Source: Thermoplasmatota archaeon (GTDB lineage Archaea; Thermoplasmatota; Thermoplasmata; Thermoplasmatales; GCA-001856825). From it: 64,000 nucleotides of DNA. The stretch covers positions 1-64,000 of the forward strand of contig JAMCUN010000019.1 of the NCBI GenBank assembly GCA_023381415.1, given 5' to 3'. The notes beneath the pieces are model-generated. The model saw only the letters and a list, made by a program, of their open reading frames with translations. It made no database searches and was not told the DNA's origin. Shown piece after piece: positions 9,345 to 17,053 of the stretch; the stretch's first letter is position 1, and each line of letters starts with the position of its first letter. Both the position numbers and the translations under genes were made by a program.

Positions 9345-9839
9345 ATGAAGAGTGAAAAAAATACAGTAGAGCAACTGAACGACCTCGACAAAAAGATTCT
9401 TCTGAGCATATTCGACACCAGAGAGACGAACCTGAGCGTCATCTCCAAGAAGGTCGGCGTTTCTAAATCAACCGTGCACAACAGGCTGAAGAAGATGAAG
9501 AGCAGCCATTTCCTGAAGGGGGTGATCCCACTCGTCAACCAGAACAGCCTGGACAAGAGCATCACCGCCGTCTCCCTGATCAATGCAAGGTACGGTCCTG
9601 AATACGGCGAGGCAATAGGATCAAGGATTGCAAGGATAAAGGGGGTGTGGGCAGTCTACTTCGTCCTCGGGAGCATAGATTTTGTGGCACTGATACGTGC
9701 AAAGAACAAGGCAGAACTGGGGAGCATAGTTAACGAGCTTTCCAAGACCCCCGGGGTCGAGAGGAGCGAGACAATAATGGCGCTAAATACGGTCAAGGAA
9801 GACTTCCCAGAGTCCCTTAAACTGATTATAAAGGAGTAA
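9345..9839 (+). CDS. Lrp/AsnC-family transcriptional regulator
   Basis: A 164-residue feast/famine regulator. The N-terminal half has a winged helix-turn-helix (about residues 15-55, recognition region VGVSKSTVHNRLKKM). The C-terminal half is the RAM/ACT-like ligand-binding domain (GVWAVYFVLGSIDFVALI, then GVERSETIMAL). Such proteins bind amino acids and control amino-acid metabolism. Its position between the aminotransferase/ABC genes and the GABA-type aminotransferase pair makes those genes plausible targets, but no binding site is proven. The gene is monocistronic, with a T-rich stretch about 30-55 nt after its stop. Confidence 0.88.
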   Translation: MKSEKNTVEQLNDLDKKILLSIFDTRETNLSVISKKVGVSKSTVHNRLKKMKSSHFLKGVIPLVNQNSLDKSITAVSLINARYGPEYGEAIGSRIARIKGVWAVYFVLGSIDFVALIRAKNKAELGSIVNELSKTPGVERSETIMALNTVKEDFPESLKLIIKE

Positions 9840-9917
9840 GGGAGAAATAAATGATGGAAATCTGAATTTTTCAAGACATTTTTTCTTTTATCCTTCGAGG
9901 TGGAGAAAGTTATCCAC

Positions 9918-9927
9918 GTTTAATATA
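9918..9927 (+). promoter_or_regulatory. TATA-like box of the GABA-type aminotransferase operon, flanked by short inverted repeats
   Basis: GTTTAATATA lies about 35 nt before ATG 9958. It sits between CCACGT (9914-9919) and ACGTGG (9946-9951), a 6-bp inverted repeat that could be an operator for the adjacent Lrp-type regulator. Arms this short may also occur by chance. Confidence 0.4.
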
Positions 9928-9957
9928 CCAGATTGGCATGGTTCTACGTGGTAAAAT

Positions 9958-11334
9958 ATGTCAGTACATCTTTCTGGTAGATTGAGCCTCGAAAATGCAC
10001 CAGTAATCAATACAAGCATCCCTGGACCAAAGTCGAAGCAATACCTTGAAATCCAGGACAGGCTTGAAACTTCTAGCCGATCATACACGGGATTCTTCAA
10101 GTTCGCGATCGATTATGGCAAGGGTTCCACTGTAGTGGATTTGGATGGAAACGTATTCATAGACTGGTTCGCAGGAGTTTCTGTAATGAACCTTGGCCAT
10201 GGCCACCCTGCGGTCCTGCAGGCACTGAGGGGACAGATAGACAGAATCACCCACATTACAGAGGTTCCCACAGAAGCGAGAATCAACTACCTGAAGAAAC
10301 TGAATTCACTCCTTCCGGGGAAGATGAGGGACAATTCCAAGATATTCATGACAGTCAGCGGTGCAGATGCGTGTGAGGCAGCTGTTTCCCTTGCAAGATA
10401 CAACTCGAAGAAGCCGACTATCATCGCATTCTCTGGTTCATATCATGGAATTGCTGGAGGGATAGTGGGGGCGACATCCAACTTCCATTACAGGGAATTT
10501 GCAGGTTTCGCATCCCAGAACTATGTTTATGCGCCCTACCCGTACGCCTACAGATACCCCGGAAATGTCAGTAGGGAGGACATATCGAAAGATGTCATTG
10601 GAAGGATAGAGGAAATGATCAGGGACCCGTACTCTGGAGTCCCTCCAGTAGGTGGTATAATTGTCGAACCAGTGCAGGGAGAGGGAGGGTACATAGTTCC
10701 TCCAGACGATTTCCTGCCGATGCTTAGGGAGACGTGCGACGATCACTCAATTCCGCTGATCATAGATGAGGTTCAGAGCGGGATAGGCAGGACTGGAAAG
10801 GTCTGGGCGTCAGAATACCAGAACGTGACCCCTGATATAATGTGCATATCAAAGAGCATAGGAGGAGGGATACCAATCTCTTCCATTGCCTACAGAAAAG
10901 ATTTCGACCAGATCCCGAAAGCCTTCCACCTGGGAACATACAGGGGGAACCCTCTGGGCCTGGCAGCTGGTGCGGCTGTGCTTGACATCGTGAAGGAAGA
11001 CAGCTTCCTGCAGAGGGTAAGGTCAAAGGGGAAGTACGTCCTCGAGAGATTTGAGGAGATACAGGAAAAGTCAAGCATAATCGGCGAGGCCAGGGGGAGG
11101 GGATTCATGATAGCTGCAGAGATTGTCAAGAACAAGAAGGACAAGTCCCCTGGAACGGAGCTGGCTGGTGCTGTCAGGGATTCCATGTTCCAGAAAGGAG
11201 TGCTGATGCACACCTGCGGCCATTACGGAAACACAATGAGGTTCATGGCGCCCCTCACAATTGAGGACGATCTTCTGGAGAAGGGAATATCAATCTTCGA
11301 GGAATCCATCAGGGAAACGGAAGTAAGATCATGA
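9958..11334 (+). CDS. Class III aminotransferase, 4-aminobutyrate/2,4-diaminobutyrate type
   Basis: A 458-residue PLP enzyme that should transfer the terminal amino group of GABA or a related omega-amino acid to a 2-oxoacid. It shows the full class III pattern: GVSVMNLGHGHP, VSGADACEAA, FSGSYHG, VEPVQGEGGYIVPP, the cofactor Asp at about residue 270 in IIDEVQSGIGRTG and the catalytic Lys at about residue 299 in CISKSIGGGIP. The downstream aldehyde dehydrogenase overlaps it by ATGA, so this is a transaminase-dehydrogenase pair like GabT-GabD. Ornithine or diaminobutyrate aminotransferase activity cannot be excluded. Confidence 0.87.
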   Translation: MSVHLSGRLSLENAPVINTSIPGPKSKQYLEIQDRLETSSRSYTGFFKFAIDYGKGSTVVDLDGNVFIDWFAGVSVMNLGHGHPAVLQALRGQIDRITHITEVPTEARINYLKKLNSLLPGKMRDNSKIFMTVSGADACEAAVSLARYNSKKPTIIAFSGSYHGIAGGIVGATSNFHYREFAGFASQNYVYAPYPYAYRYPGNVSREDISKDVIGRIEEMIRDPYSGVPPVGGIIVEPVQGEGGYIVPPDDFLPMLRETCDDHSIPLIIDEVQSGIGRTGKVWASEYQNVTPDIMCISKSIGGGIPISSIAYRKDFDQIPKAFHLGTYRGNPLGLAAGAAVLDIVKEDSFLQRVRSKGKYVLERFEEIQEKSSIIGEARGRGFMIAAEIVKNKKDKSPGTELAGAVRDSMFQKGVLMHTCGHYGNTMRFMAPLTIEDDLLEKGISIFEESIRETEVRS

Positions 11335-12647
11335 GCATAGTGACAAGGGATCCATACACTCAGGAGGTTCTAGAGACATTCAATGCTGATACCCCGGAGG
11401 AGGCGAAGAGGAAGATAGGTGCGGTCAGGGATGCGCAGAAAGAATGGGGGGCGGACCTGGACGAAAGGATAGATCATTTCAAGAACGTCGTAAGACCGAA
11501 CTTTGAAAGGAAGACGGAAGAACTCGCAAAGGTCATGACAGAGGAAATGGGGAAGCCGATATCACAGAGCATCTCAGAGGTGAAGAAGAGCATCAGGCTC
11601 ATAGATTATATCACAGAGAATGCGACAGAGATATATGCCCCCGAGACCATAAGGACTGAGGCCTTCAAGAGCTACGTGAGGTTTGACCCTCTGGGGGTGA
11701 TCATGTGCATAGAGCCGTGGAATTTCCCTGTCTGGCAGGTGGCAAGGGCAGCCTTTCCTGCATTGATCGCTGGGAATGGGGTGGTTCTCAAGCACGCGAG
11801 CATTGTCACTGGAGTCTCCCTCAAGCTTCAGGAGCTGATGGACACTCCTGCATTCAAGAGCCTGGTCGTGGATGGAAAGACTGCGACTTCCCTTATCAAG
11901 CACGTTGAAGGCATAGCGTTCACAGGATCCACTCCCGTCGGCTCGGGCATTGCTTCAGAGGCAGGGAAGGAACTGAAACGGGTAGTCATGGAACTCGGGG
12001 GCTCAGACCCATTCATAGTCCTTGGCTCTGCTGATATGAAGGCTGCGGCTAAGGGGGCCGCAACAGGGAGATTGCAGAACAACGGACAGAGCTGCATTGC
12101 ATCCAAAAGGTTCCTTGTACAGGAAGAGGCATACGAGGAGTTCAGGGAACTTGCCGAGGAGGAGTTTTCCAAGGTTATCATAGGTGACCCGAAGAAGAAG
12201 GAGACATATCTCGGTCCGCTGTCTTCCGAGGAACAGAGAAAATCTGTAGAGGGGCAGATAAAGTACCTCCAATCCAAAGGGAAAGTCAAGTTCCTCGGAG
12301 AGGGTTCAGGGAACATCATACCTCCGGTGATTGCAGAACTGGAAGAGAATTACGACGAGGAAATATTCGGTCCGGTTGCTGTGCTTAGAAAGTTCAGGGA
12401 GAAGAGGGACGCCATAAGGATGGCAAATGAGACTCCGTTTGGCTTGGGGACGTCGATATGGGGAGACAGGGAAGAGGCCGAAACAATGGTGAAGGACATA
12501 GAGGCTGGTATGGTGTTCGTGAACAGCATCGTATTCTCCGATCCAAGAGTGCCGTTTGGGGGGATAAAGAAGAGCGGGCTCGGTAGGGAGCTGTCCAAGT
12601 ACGGCAGCAGGGAGTTCACCAACATGAAGACCGTTTGGATCAGTTAG
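11331..12647 (+). CDS. Succinate-semialdehyde-type aldehyde dehydrogenase
   Basis: An NAD(P)-dependent aldehyde dehydrogenase of 438 residues, the length of the short SSADH branch. Visible features are PLGVIMCIEPWNFPVWQ, the NAD-binding FTGSTPVG, the general-base Glu at about residue 221 in VMELGGSDPF and the nucleophile Cys at about residue 255 in NNGQSCIASKRF. Unlike the MMSDH-type gene upstream in the island it keeps the ELGG motif, so it should hydrolyse the thioester to a free acid, for example succinate semialdehyde to succinate. It is translationally coupled to the preceding aminotransferase, and its 3' end overlaps the convergent fibrillarin gene by 8 nt. Confidence 0.87.
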   Translation: MSIVTRDPYTQEVLETFNADTPEEAKRKIGAVRDAQKEWGADLDERIDHFKNVVRPNFERKTEELAKVMTEEMGKPISQSISEVKKSIRLIDYITENATEIYAPETIRTEAFKSYVRFDPLGVIMCIEPWNFPVWQVARAAFPALIAGNGVVLKHASIVTGVSLKLQELMDTPAFKSLVVDGKTATSLIKHVEGIAFTGSTPVGSGIASEAGKELKRVVMELGGSDPFIVLGSADMKAAAKGAATGRLQNNGQSCIASKRFLVQEEAYEEFRELAEEEFSKVIIGDPKKKETYLGPLSSEEQRKSVEGQIKYLQSKGKVKFLGEGSGNIIPPVIAELEENYDEEIFGPVAVLRKFREKRDAIRMANETPFGLGTSIWGDREEAETMVKDIEAGMVFVNSIVFSDPRVPFGGIKKSGLGRELSKYGSREFTNMKTVWIS

Positions 12648-13269
12648 TTACCGTTATCGCATAGTGCCCCTTATGGAATCTTGAAATGTCCTTGACCTGA
12701 CCGACTGAGAAATTATCCCTTATCCTCCTTATTTCCTTTTCGACTGAGAAATCGCTCCTCAGGGAAAATGTCTTGAGCATCAGTATCCCCCTCTTGGCTC
12801 CAAAGTGGTCAAGGTTCTTCGCAAATATGTCTATCTGGTTCGGCTGGGATACGTCCTGGTAAAGTATGTCCACTCTGTCTATGAAAAGCCCGAACGTCTC
12901 GGGCTTCTGAGCGTCTGAAAGAATGGGGAATATGTTCTCCTTGATACCTGAGATGGACGTCAGCTTGATGAAAGGAACAGGTGCAAACTCCACCGCAAAA
13001 ATAACACCGTCAGAAAGTGAATCTGAAACATGGGAAGCGGTAGTACCAGCTCCTGCCCCGAGGTAGAGCATGTGATCCCCCTTTCTTATGTCTGGCTTGA
13101 GGCCCAGTCTTATGGACGACGAGAGTTTTGAGCGGATGGGGGAGAAGACCCTGAAATATTTCCCTCCTCGATTGGTAACCTGCTCGCCATATATCGATTT
13201 CCCGTCCTTTGACTGCGAATATAGATTCCCCCTGTCCTCGAAGAGATTGGGGACCTGAAGCTCTCTCAT
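12640..13269 (-). CDS. flpA: Fibrillarin-like rRNA/tRNA 2'-O-methyltransferase
   Basis: The catalytic subunit of archaeal C/D-box sRNPs, 209 residues. The short N-terminal domain is followed by a Rossmann-type methyltransferase with the SAM loop LYLGAGAGTTASHVSD (about residues 68-83), FAVEFAP, the acidic LYQDVSQPNQ and the HYAITVTN end, all typical of fibrillarin. In many archaea flpA is next to nop5; here it follows the proteasomal ATPase gene with a TGATG stop/start overlap, so the two are probably co-translated. No nop5 or L7Ae gene is in the window. The 3' end overlaps the convergent aldehyde dehydrogenase by 8 nt. Confidence 0.93.
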   Translation of the reverse strand: MRELQVPNLFEDRGNLYSQSKDGKSIYGEQVTNRGGKYFRVFSPIRSKLSSSIRLGLKPDIRKGDHMLYLGAGAGTTASHVSDSLSDGVIFAVEFAPVPFIKLTSISGIKENIFPILSDAQKPETFGLFIDRVDILYQDVSQPNQIDIFAKNLDHFGAKRGILMLKTFSLRSDFSVEKEIRRIRDNFSVGQVKDISRFHKGHYAITVTN

Positions 13270-14306
13270 CAGACAAACATCTCGAGGTTCCCTTTGCCCT
13301 GGGACGACCTGTTCCTCTGGACGTTCATCTTTTCCACTCCCTTGACCAGGTCCGATTGGATTATGTGGTCCCTTCCTTCCCTTATTGCAAACATTCCCCC
13401 TTCGACTATGGAAGCCCTGAGATCTGCACCTGAAAAGCCTTCGGTGATCTCTGCTATCTTCTCTATGTTCACATCCTTCAGGTTCATTTTCTTCGTATGT
13501 ATCTTGATTATCTCTTCCCTGCCCCTCTTGTCTGGCAGCGGTATCTCTATGATCCTGTCGAATCTTCCAGGTCTTGTGAGGGCCTCGTCTAGCGTATCTG
13601 GCCTGTTTGTCGCACCGACCAGCTTTATGTTTCCAAGGGGTTCGAAGCCATCTATCTCTGCGAGGAGCTGCATCAGAGTTCTCTGAACCTCCCTGTCCCC
13701 GGAGGTAGACGAATCTATCCTTCTTGAACCAATCGCATCCAGCTCGTCTATGAATATGATGGATGGTGCCTTCTTTCTTGCGAGATCGAAGAGTTCCCTT
13801 ACCAGTCTCGCACCTTCCCCTATGTATTTCCTCACGAGCTCTGAAGCCACTACCCTTATGAACGTTGCATTGGTGCTGTTTGCGACAGCCTTTGCCAGAA
13901 GCGTCTTTCCTGTCCCAGGTGCTCCCACCAATAGGACTCCAGTAGGAGGCTCTATGCCGACCTTCCTGAATATCTCTGGGTTGAGAAGTGGAAGCTCAAC
14001 CATTTCCTTGATCTCCCTTATCTGCTTCTCTAATGCCCCAATATCGTTGAATGTGACGTTAGGCTTCTCGGCGATCTCTGCCGCCACCACAGTCGGGTCG
14101 TAAGCTTCCGGAATAACCGAAATTACAGAAAGCGTTGCCTTGTTCAGAGCGACCCTGGTGCCAACTGTGAGCTTCGAGGTCGGAATGTGCTCGGAGGTGT
14201 AGACCATGAAGCTCGGGCCAGTTGAACTCCTTATTACCACCCTTCTATCGTCAATTATATCCTCTATTGAACCTATCAGTAGAGGAGGAAGCTTAAGCCT
14301 GTTCAT
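13269..14306 (-). CDS. pan: Proteasome-activating nucleotidase PAN (intact OB and AAA+ part)
   Basis: The AAA+ unfoldase that feeds substrates to the archaeal 20S proteasome. From the first ATG the frame encodes the OB domain (about residues 8-65, starting LKLPPLLIG), Walker A GAPGTGKT (about 128-135), Walker B IIFIDELD (about 183-190), GATNRPDTLD, the arginine-finger block TRPGRFDR and the C-terminal helical domain. These 345 residues lack the N-terminal coiled coil of PAN (about 400 residues), but coding sequence for it lies just upstream in this frame up to a TGA at 14454-14456 (see separate entry). The protein ends in Met-Phe-Val, matching the HbYX proteasome-docking tail in position but with Phe for Tyr. 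Thermoplasma acidophilum is reported to lack PAN. Confidence 0.92.
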   Translation of the reverse strand: MNRLKLPPLLIGSIEDIIDDRRVVIRSSTGPSFMVYTSEHIPTSKLTVGTRVALNKATLSVISVIPEAYDPTVVAAEIAEKPNVTFNDIGALEKQIREIKEMVELPLLNPEIFRKVGIEPPTGVLLVGAPGTGKTLLAKAVANSTNATFIRVVASELVRKYIGEGARLVRELFDLARKKAPSIIFIDELDAIGSRRIDSSTSGDREVQRTLMQLLAEIDGFEPLGNIKLVGATNRPDTLDEALTRPGRFDRIIEIPLPDKRGREEIIKIHTKKMNLKDVNIEKIAEITEGFSGADLRASIVEGGMFAIREGRDHIIQSDLVKGVEKMNVQRNRSSQGKGNLEMFV

Positions 14307-14457
14307 CTCCTTCTTTAGTCTCTCAATCTCTTCGGTGAGCCTCTTATTCTCCAGTTCCGAGTATCTCTTCTCTTCCTCTGCTGTTCTTAACTGTCTCAGG
14401 ACTTCTTCGACGTCGCTATATCCATCAACCTCGTCGTCCGTCTTCGTCTGCCTTCAC
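14307..14457 (-). other. N-terminal coiled-coil coding segment of PAN, apparently frameshifted
   Basis: Reading upstream of ATG 14306 in the PAN frame gives about 50 more codons of charged, heptad-like sequence (ending TEEIERLKKE), exactly the coiled coil expected before LKLPPL. This frame meets TGA at 14454-14456 and contains no ATG, GTG or TTG. A GTG at 14455-14457 lies one nucleotide out of phase, is preceded by GAGG and stands 28 nt from a TATA-like box. Its own frame stops at 14425-14427. Removing one base between 14428 and 14454 would join them into a protein of about 395 residues beginning MKADED, the usual PAN length. A sequencing error, a real mutation, or a +1 programmed frameshift are all possible. 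Confidence 0.75.
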
Positions 14458-14480
14458 CAGCCTCTAAAACTATCCTCGTT

Positions 14481-14488
14481 ATTTAAAT
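14481..14488 (-). promoter_or_regulatory. TATA-like box of PAN
   Basis: The element read as ATTTAAAT is centred about 28 nt upstream of GTG 14457, the spacing for a leaderless transcript starting at that GTG. This supports 14457, not 14306, as the natural start. A 13-bp dyad, ACGCAC-T-GTGCGT at 14525-14537, lies further upstream with no known role. Confidence 0.5.
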
Positions 14489-14578
14489 CTAATGTATGAA
14501 TACGAAATCAAATCCTCTTTTTCTACGCACTGTGCGTGTTCTCTGAACTTTTTTTGTATTTGACTCCACGAAATTTTC

Positions 14579-15931
14579 CTACCTTTCCGCATCTACTTTC
14601 TCCGAGCTTATTGCTGATGGCACTCTCTTTCTATCCAGGTTGGAAGCATAATAGACTGCTGCCGCCACTATGAAACCTACAAAATAGCTGATATCTATTC
14701 CACCCAGTTGCCTGGATATGAAAAATGTATAGTTGAAATTCCCGAAGAATATGTTCATGAACGGTACCGATACCAGTAGTCCCACAGAATATGCGACTAT
14801 CCCTCTCCAGTTTATTTTCTTCTCAAATTCCAGTGTTTGCCTCCTTAGGACCAAGAAGTCTATTATAAGGATCGCCACCCACGGTGAAATCCAGTAGTCC
14901 AAGACCAGGAGGAAATCGTTGAAGAAAGCATAGAAGTGAACGTAGAATAGGAGTGAGAGTGCAAGTCCTGCGATCGCAACTATGCCCACGAAACTTGTCC
15001 TCCTGAGCCTTATCCCGCCTACAAGCCCGGAGAGCGATGCTGAGTAGAGGTTGAGGACGTTAGCTGCTATGCCTCCAAGCGCTATTGCAGTGAGGGAGAG
15101 GGGATACAGAATTCCCGATATGCTCTTGAGGGATGAGATGGATTGGGTGCTGAGCGTGACAAATGATATGATCACAGCTATGACCTCTACGAATGTAGTG
15201 GATATGAAAGCACCTGCAAATGTGTTGGAGAAGACCTTTCTCAACGAGACGTTATGGGGAAGATATCTTGAATAATCGGAGGCATAAGGTCCCCAGCTCA
15301 TTAGGTAGCTGTAGGATAGAGCTATCATTCCGAAGAAAGCTGTGTCGATCACTGGTGGAGATGCTGAGAGATGTGAAATTGCCCCGAGATTGCTGGACCC
15401 GCCGGATAAGAGGACCTTCAAAAAAACGACGAGGAACAGTACTCCTAGCACGTAAGACAATATCCTTTCTACCCTGTGAATGAAATTGTGGCCGATGTAA
15501 GCCACCGCATATACAATTAGCACGAATACGGGAATCAAAAGAAGGTATGTTGTCCCAAATATCAGGTAAAGGGCGGAAACGCTGAGAATGTTATTCACGA
15601 TGAACCACCCCCCCGTATTCGAGAGGTTGATGATGCCAAATATCCTCATCGACAACCTTCCCATGGAGTTTGTTGTCCCCATCATCTGCGGGTAGCCTGT
15701 CCTTGGTCCCATCATTGCTGAGAAACCGACAATCGCAGCGCCCAGGACGTTTCCAACTATTATAGATATTATAGAACTTGCAAAATTCATGTTCATTGAT
15801 AGGGGGAAGAACCCCAAGGCAAAGTCCGCTATCGTAAGGTTTGCTGCAAACCAGAGATTGAACAGGGAGCGAGGCTTCCCCTGCCTCTTGTCCGTGGGTA
15901 TCCTTTGTATCCCTATGCTTTCAATGGTCAC
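14579..15931 (-). CDS. NCS1-family nucleobase/allantoin/thiamine-type permease
   Basis: A 450-residue membrane protein with about twelve hydrophobic helices, of the nucleobase:cation symporter-1 family. The family signatures are NLWFAANLTIADFALGF in the first helix, the MGPRTGYPQMMGTTNSMGRL loop and SWGPYASDYSRYLP. Cytosine, uracil, hydantoin, allantoin or thiamine are the usual substrates; the sequence does not decide between them. The probable start is GTG 15931, reached by a TATA-like box only 25 nt away, with a symmetrical dyad between box and start (see regulatory entry). This implies specific regulation. It lies 29 nt downstream of the thioesterase gene but has its own promoter. Confidence 0.87.
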   Translation of the reverse strand: MTIESIGIQRIPTDKRQGKPRSLFNLWFAANLTIADFALGFFPLSMNMNFASSIISIIVGNVLGAAIVGFSAMMGPRTGYPQMMGTTNSMGRLSMRIFGIINLSNTGGWFIVNNILSVSALYLIFGTTYLLLIPVFVLIVYAVAYIGHNFIHRVERILSYVLGVLFLVVFLKVLLSGGSSNLGAISHLSASPPVIDTAFFGMIALSYSYLMSWGPYASDYSRYLPHNVSLRKVFSNTFAGAFISTTFVEVIAVIISFVTLSTQSISSLKSISGILYPLSLTAIALGGIAANVLNLYSASLSGLVGGIRLRRTSFVGIVAIAGLALSLLFYVHFYAFFNDFLLVLDYWISPWVAILIIDFLVLRRQTLEFEKKINWRGIVAYSVGLLVSVPFMNIFFGNFNYTFFISRQLGGIDISYFVGFIVAAAVYYASNLDRKRVPSAISSEKVDAER

Positions 15932-15933
15932 GT

Positions 15934-15960
15934 ACGAACATGTGTTCGTTACCTATATAC
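15934..15960 (-). promoter_or_regulatory. NCS1 permease promoter with operator-like dyad
   Basis: In the 29 nt before the GTG start there is a TATA-like element (GTATATAGG on the coding strand, 15952-15960) and a perfect 7-bp inverted repeat with a 2-nt spacer, ACGAACA/TGTTCGT, at 15934-15949. The dyad fills the space between TATA box and predicted start site, the typical place for an archaeal repressor that blocks RNA polymerase. Confidence 0.55.
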
Positions 15961-16359
15961 TTACTCGTTGAATATGAACCAGGATCCTGTTGCATATGCG
16001 CAGAGTTTGCCATCACCATCAAATACCTCCACCTTCACTACGCATATGTTCCTTCCCTTCCTGATAACTTTGCCAACTGCCCTTGCAGGTGATTTGGAGA
16101 GGGGATTCAGGAAATTGATATCTAGATTCGTTGTAACCTGATTCTTTTTGCTCACTGAGAGGACTGCTGTTCCTCCTGCTATATCAACCAGGGCACAGAT
16201 CACACCCCCGTTGACTATGTTTCCGAGCCTCATGTGCTTGTTTTCCAGATTCAATGTGGATTCTGCGCTTCCCTCTTCAAGAATCCTGGTTTTTATGCCG
16301 ACGTAATTCACGAACGGATCTCTGTTCACGAGCTGCTCCATGATACCCTGGTCATCCAT
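15961..16359 (-). CDS. PaaI-type hotdog-fold thioesterase
   Basis: A 132-residue single hotdog-domain protein of the 4HBT/PaaI group, expected to hydrolyse acyl-CoA thioesters, often as a housekeeping function that releases trapped CoA. The signature stretch is VNGGVICALVDIAGG (about residues 50-64), which carries the hotdog helix with the catalytic Asp. It is followed by the strands TTNLDINFLNPL and AVGKVIRKGRNICVVKVEV. The length is normal for the family. The acyl group is not predictable; aromatic or short acyl-CoAs are usual. A TATA-like box at 16380-16388, 25 nt away, suggests a leaderless transcript. Confidence 0.82.
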   Translation of the reverse strand: MDDQGIMEQLVNRDPFVNYVGIKTRILEEGSAESTLNLENKHMRLGNIVNGGVICALVDIAGGTAVLSVSKKNQVTTNLDINFLNPLSKSPARAVGKVIRKGRNICVVKVEVFDGDGKLCAYATGSWFIFNE

Positions 16360-16379
16360 AAGTCGAAATAGCTAACTGC

Positions 16380-16388
16380 TATATTAAT
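16380..16388 (-). promoter_or_regulatory. TATA-like box of the thioesterase gene
   Basis: ATTAATATA on the minus strand, centred about 25 nt from ATG 16359. The divergent methyltransferase start (16396) is too close to use this box and may use the weaker GAAATAG region at 16364-16370. Confidence 0.4.
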
Positions 16389-16395
16389 CAAATTT

Positions 16396-17019
16396 ATGCG
16401 CAGGGACCAAAGGAAATCGTGGGACAGGGAATACAGGTTGAGGGGAAAGCTGTGGAGGGGGGAACTGAAGGAGAATGATATCTTTGAAGAGAACCTGCTG
16501 CCTGGACTTACGCTTGACAACGGATGTGGCAACGGGAAAGGGACGCCTTCAAACGCTGACTCAGTCGGCCTGGATTTCTCTATATTCGCGCTCTCAATTT
16601 ATTCAGGAAATTCCAAGGTTCTGGGTGACATGACCTCACTACCATTCAAGGATGGAAAATTTTCCAACGTACTGTTCATTCATTCGTTAGACCATCTTGA
16701 CACTGGGGAAAGGGCCTCCGCACTTGAGGAGGCAGCAAGGGTCCTCAGGGAGGACGGGAAAGCGGTTATTAGGGTTTTCTCAACCGATGACTTCAGGTAT
16801 GGAAAGGGGCTTGAGACCGAGCCCGGGACATTCCTCAGGGGAAACAAGATATCCACCCATTACTTCACGGATGATGAGCTGCAAGGTAGCCCATTATTTA
16901 AGCTGTCTAAAATTTACAATATTAATTATACTATAAATATACATAAGAAGACATTTAATAGAAGAGAACTTATTATAATTTTGACAAAATGTAAATCAGA
17001 AAATATCCGAAAATATTGA
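16396..17019 (+). CDS. Class I SAM-dependent methyltransferase, substrate unknown
   Basis: A 207-residue protein with the SAM-binding motif I LDNGCGNGKG (about residues 40-49), an acidic end of strand beta2 (GLDFS), MTSLPFKDGKFSNVLFIHSLDHL as motifs II/III, and ARVLREDGKAVIRVF as the post-III region. This is the Methyltransf_11 pattern. The C-terminal 40 residues are richer in Asn, Ile and Lys and AT-rich in DNA. It could act on a small metabolite or on tRNA; nothing in the sequence or neighbourhood decides. It is followed by gyrB after 72 nt with a separate promoter. Confidence 0.75.
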   Translation: MRRDQRKSWDREYRLRGKLWRGELKENDIFEENLLPGLTLDNGCGNGKGTPSNADSVGLDFSIFALSIYSGNSKVLGDMTSLPFKDGKFSNVLFIHSLDHLDTGERASALEEAARVLREDGKAVIRVFSTDDFRYGKGLETEPGTFLRGNKISTHYFTDDELQGSPLFKLSKIYNINYTINIHKKTFNRRELIIILTKCKSENIRKY

Positions 17020-17053
17020 ATCGGAGTGGGTCGCAAATCCATTAGTTCCAAAT

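Noticed and set aside
14525..14537. 13-bp dyad ACGCAC-T-GTGCGT upstream of PAN
   Set aside because: Noted as a possible site, but it is about 40 bp above the TATA box and no copy elsewhere in the window supports it. It is not followed by a T-tract on the minus strand, so it is not a terminator either.
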